From an uncultured Erythrobacteraceae bacterium (GTDB lineage: Bacteria > Pseudomonadota > Alphaproteobacteria > Sphingomonadales > Sphingomonadaceae), in assembly GCA_950071875.1 (NCBI GenBank), contig CATMNW010000142.1, positions 1 through 6,839 on the forward strand: a stretch of DNA of 6,839 nt, read 5' to 3'. A model generated the notes under the pieces. It did no database searches, had not been told where the DNA came from, and saw only the letters and a program-made list of their open reading frames with translations. Position numbers and translations under genes: made by a program. Shown here piece after piece: positions 5,556 to 6,839 of this stretch (positions are counted from its first letter, which is position 1; every line of letters begins with the position of its first letter).

Positions 5556-6839
5556 ATGGCGATTCTCTCGGACTATTCGGCCCAGATCGGGCTGGCCCTA
5601 CTCGTCTTAACATTCGTCGCATTCGCCATGGAACGCCGCCCTCCGGTGGTTATTGCGGTTGCCGCCGGTGCAATCATGCTGGCGCTGGGCTACCTTCCTC
5701 CCAAGGAAATGCTGGGGGCCTTTTCGAATTCCGCCCCCATTACCATTGCCGCTATGTTCATCCTTTCCGGCGCGCTCCTGCGCACCGGCGCGCTGGAGGA
5801 AATCTCCGGCTGGGTAGTGCGCCGTACGACGAAATCTCCAAAGCTCGCGGCCGCCGAGATCGGCGTCGGCACGCTGGCCGCATCCGCCTTCATGAACAAC
5901 ACGCCTGTCGTGATCGTCATGATCCCGGTCGTGCGCAAGCTTGCTCAGGTGCTCAAGATCGCTGTCACCCGGATGCTGATACCGCTTTCATACCTTACCA
6001 TCCTGGGCGGTACGATCACGCTGATCGGCACCTCGACCAATCTGCTTGTCGATGGCGTCGCGCAGGAGGCAGGCCAGCAGCCTTTCGGTATTTTCGAAAT
6101 TACTGCGGTCGGCATCGTGACGGCGCTGTCCGGTCTCGCGGTCATGCTTGTCCTCGGGCCGATCCTTCTTCCCGACCGCGGTCCGCGCATCGAAGACGAA
6201 CAGCGTGAAAGCGATATCTACCTCACCCAGCTGATACTTACCGAAGACAGCCGTTACGTCGGCAAGCGCATAGCCGATACGAATATCGGGCGTCGCCCCG
6301 GTATCAAGATCATTGCCGTCAAGCGGCGCGGCGCTATGCAGCGCAAGGACCTGGGGGATTACGTCCTGTCGCTCGAAGACCAGCTGATCGTCAGTGCGAC
6401 GCCGGAAGAAATCGCTTCGCTTGCCGAAGCGCCCGACTTCCGCACCGGGCTCGTCGGCCTTGGCGGAGGTGTGGCGACAGCGCGCGGGGAACGGCCTTCG
6501 GACCTCAGGATCATCGAAGCGGTCATTTCCGCCAGCCATCCGATCGTCGGCCGCAGCCTGTCCGAAATCCCGATGCTCTCGCGCTTGCGCGTGCGCGTGC
6601 TGGGCCTTTCGCGCCCGCGCCATCTGGCAGGGCCCTCGCTGTCGGAAGTCCGTGTGCGCGCAGGCGATCGGCTGCTGATTGCTGCCGGTTCCGATTCGGT
6701 CCCTGCCCTGCAAGCCAACATGCAGCTGACGCATGTGGGTGCCAGCAGCGCGCAATCGTTCCGCCGCGACAAGGCTCCCGTCGCCATTGCCACGCTTGCC
6801 GGGGTCGTGATCGGCGCTGCCGTTTTCGGCATCCCGATC
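5556..6839 (+). CDS. SLC13/DASS-family permease with two RCK_C domains, N-terminal part
   Basis: An uninterrupted frame of 428 codons that runs off the right edge; related proteins are about 590-610 residues. The order is membrane block, two soluble domains, then membrane again, as in bacterial SLC13-like carriers with TrkA_C insertions. Helices are likely at about 9-24, 31-47, 59-76, 98-128 (with the NNTP motif at 114-117 in SAFMNNTPVVIVMIPVV), 142-157 and 180-204. ILGGTITLIGTSTNLLVDG (149-167) carries the second conserved SxTN-type substrate/sodium loop. Soluble RCK_C domains follow at about 217-290 (ending LSLEDQLIVSATPEE) and 316-390 (HPIVGRSLSEIP, then VRAGDRLLIAAGSD). Hydrophobic sequence resumes at about 407. 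The family moves sulfate, phosphate or dicarboxylates with sodium; the substrate here cannot be told. RCK_C domains elsewhere bind small regulators such as cyclic dinucleotides. The ATG at 5556 is chosen because it opens a short amphipathic lead into helix 1; its ribosome site is weak (AGG, 12 nt upstream). Confidence 0.88.
   Translation, partial: MAILSDYSAQIGLALLVLTFVAFAMERRPPVVIAVAAGAIMLALGYLPPKEMLGAFSNSAPITIAAMFILSGALLRTGALEEISGWVVRRTTKSPKLAAAEIGVGTLAASAFMNNTPVVIVMIPVVRKLAQVLKIAVTRMLIPLSYLTILGGTITLIGTSTNLLVDGVAQEAGQQPFGIFEITAVGIVTALSGLAVMLVLGPILLPDRGPRIEDEQRESDIYLTQLILTEDSRYVGKRIADTNIGRRPGIKIIAVKRRGAMQRKDLGDYVLSLEDQLIVSATPEEIASLAEAPDFRTGLVGLGGGVATARGERPSDLRIIEAVISASHPIVGRSLSEIPMLSRLRVRVLGLSRPRHLAGPSLSEVRVRAGDRLLIAAGSDSVPALQANMQLTHVGASSAQSFRRDKAPVAIATLAGVVIGAAVFGIPI

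Noticed and set aside
5988..6832. Minus-strand open frames opposite the SLC13-type gene
   Set aside because: The plus frame is continuous to the window end with transporter motifs; the opposite frames are Arg/Asp/Gly-rich shadows.
1..6839. Mobile element, phage, CRISPR or defence system
   Set aside because: There are no terminal repeats, transposase or integrase motifs, spacer-repeat pattern or atypical composition; all recognised genes are core chromosomal functions.

Overview
The window is compact, GC-rich bacterial chromosome that looks alphaproteobacterial. The strongest marker is a CtrA cell-cycle response regulator with a phosphoacceptor Asp at residue 51 and a C-terminal di-alanine. 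The protein sequences resemble Sphingomonadales (Erythrobacter/Novosphingobium-like), but that placement is from memory of related proteins, not from a search. I see no mobile elements, CRISPR arrays, tRNAs or rRNAs, and base use is uniform across the genes.

Layout from left to right. Positions 1-658 hold two minus-strand genes: a three-helix membrane protein of unknown function, followed downstream by the 5' end of pmbA (TldD/PmbA protease family), which leaves the window at its left edge. A 193-bp divergent spacer follows. Three plus-strand genes come next: lptB (LPS-export ATPase), rpoN (sigma-54) and ctrA (cell-cycle regulator), separated by gaps of 159 and 144 bp. The ctrA upstream gap is AT-richer than its surroundings and carries two GTTAAC palindromes, one of which belongs to a near-consensus CtrA box, so autoregulation is plausible. 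A perfect 16-bp stem-loop directly after ctrA sits between it and a convergent minus-strand gene for a YbdG-type mechanosensitive channel, and can serve both genes as terminator. A 174-bp divergent spacer then leads to a plus-strand SLC13/DASS-type transporter with two embedded RCK_C (TrkA_C) domains, which is open at the right edge.

The genes are mostly housekeeping and envelope functions: LPS export, osmotic-shock release, ion/anion transport and two global transcription regulators. I found no defence system, biosynthetic cluster or clearly new multi-gene system. The points most worth a second look are the ctrA control region, the rpoN-ctrA adjacency, the unassigned three-helix protein beside pmbA, and the very short predicted leaders of the divergent channel and transporter genes.
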